Source: Carposina sasakii (taxonomy: Eukaryota; Arthropoda; Insecta; Lepidoptera; Carposinidae). Taken from it: 64,000 nt of DNA. The notes under the pieces were generated by a model. It made no database searches and was not told the DNA's origin. It was given only the letters and a program-made list of their open reading frames with translations. How positions within the stretch are numbered: the first letter of the stretch is position 1; every line of letters begins with the position of its first letter. Shown piece by piece: positions 63,312 to 64,000 of the stretch. The stretch is taken from the NCBI GenBank assembly GCA_014607495.2, contig CP053163.1, positions 9,962,716 through 10,026,715 of the forward strand, given 5' to 3'. The position numbers and the translations under genes were made by a program.

Positions 63312-64000
63312 AAGCATTTTTTCAAAACTGTATTCATGGATTGGGTGGTTACCGTGAACTCTCAAGGTAGCATTGTTTAATCGCAAATGCGATATTTTCA
63401 TTATAACGGCGCGGCAACAACATAATTAATTACGCAGTTAATTTTTCTTGACCGATTGAATCGATAGAGGTTCGTCGTAGAAACATTTCCTCTAATAGGA
63501 AGGCTTCCTTTAATGTTGCGATGAAGTCTGATCCTGTGCAGATGCGGGATTTCACTAGAATACATCAGCTGCATCTCCTTCTATGCATGTCGTAAGAGTC
63601 GACTATGGAACTCAGACATATCTCAGGCTATAAGCTAGGAACTCGTCACTGATTATCAACATCTGTAACCTATGCTGGACGTGGCTGTGTGATCTCCTAT
63701 AAGATCCTGCAGTGGATCCAGGGAAGGTCGACACCCTTAGTTGGACTGGGCAAGTGAAGCTGCTTAGGGGCAACTAGTACCTATGCAATAAACTTTTGTG
63801 AGCAATTCATATTTTTATAGGTTGCAACAAACCAATCTGAGGCAATATTATTTAATTAATTGACTGCAAGTAAATTGAATATTATTTGCTGTAAATGCAT
63901 ACTTACTAAAGTTTCCTTATTGTATTTCGCGGTTCCGTAAGAACCAATCTTTATTTGCACAATCAAAACACTCTTTTCAGTGCTCGTAAAGTTATATCCT
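63312..64000. other. Unannotated sequence to window end
   Basis: No gene, inverted repeat or recognised dispersed repeat. Confidence 0.4.

Overview
The window is insect nuclear DNA, most likely from a moth or butterfly. It contains intron-bearing genes with GT-AG junctions. It also carries dispersed repeats whose core words I know as very common in lepidopteran genomes: a tRNA-derived SINE, the 'CAGTCCACTGCTGGACGTAGG' type repeat, and a 'GGGGTAGGCAG' repeat. Terminal-inverted-repeat DNA transposons are dense. No species can be named from the sequence alone.

Three host genes are well supported. (1) A zinc-finger RNA-binding protein, Zfr/Zn72D type, runs on the + strand over 16549-34617. Twenty coding exons join in consistent phase to about 890 residues, with three C2H2 fingers followed by a DZF domain. 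(2) A GLD-2 type cytoplasmic poly(A) polymerase (Gld2/TENT2) runs on the - strand over 55132-43919. Nine coding exons give about 466 residues, with the catalytic aspartates visible. (3) An ESCRT-I subunit of the UBAP1 type runs on the + strand over 56780-59088. Two exons give about 545 residues, with an N-terminal UMA-like motif and a C-terminal UBA-type region. Zfr and Gld2 are tail to tail; Gld2 and Ubap1 are head to head. Zfr and Gld2 both act on RNA.

Layout. 1-4900: a PIF/Harbinger transposon with transposase and MADF/BESS genes, sitting inside an older SINE-like repeat and itself interrupted by a P-like (THAP) element. 4900-16500: transposon relics, SINE-like copies, a foldback MITE and THAP and Psq gene remnants. 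16500-34650: Zfr, with MITEs, hAT elements and a mariner relic in its introns. 34650-43900: foldback and hAT nests, then AT-rich sequence that probably includes the Gld2 3' UTR. 43900-55200: Gld2. 56780-59100: Ubap1. 59739-63311: a long foldback element split by a Tc1/mariner-superfamily transposon with 624-bp inverted repeats.

The most striking pattern is that tandem duplications in both large genes straddle exon 3' ends together with their 5' splice sites. Zfr exon 11 has 16 donor copies (48-bp unit), Zfr exon 17 has 5 (about 51 bp), Zfr exon 7 has 2 (108 bp apart), Gld2 exon 4 has 58 (65 bp) and Gld2 exon 6 has 9 (98 bp). No equivalent array was seen at an acceptor. I put this forward as the candidate undescribed system: donor-spanning exonic minisatellites.
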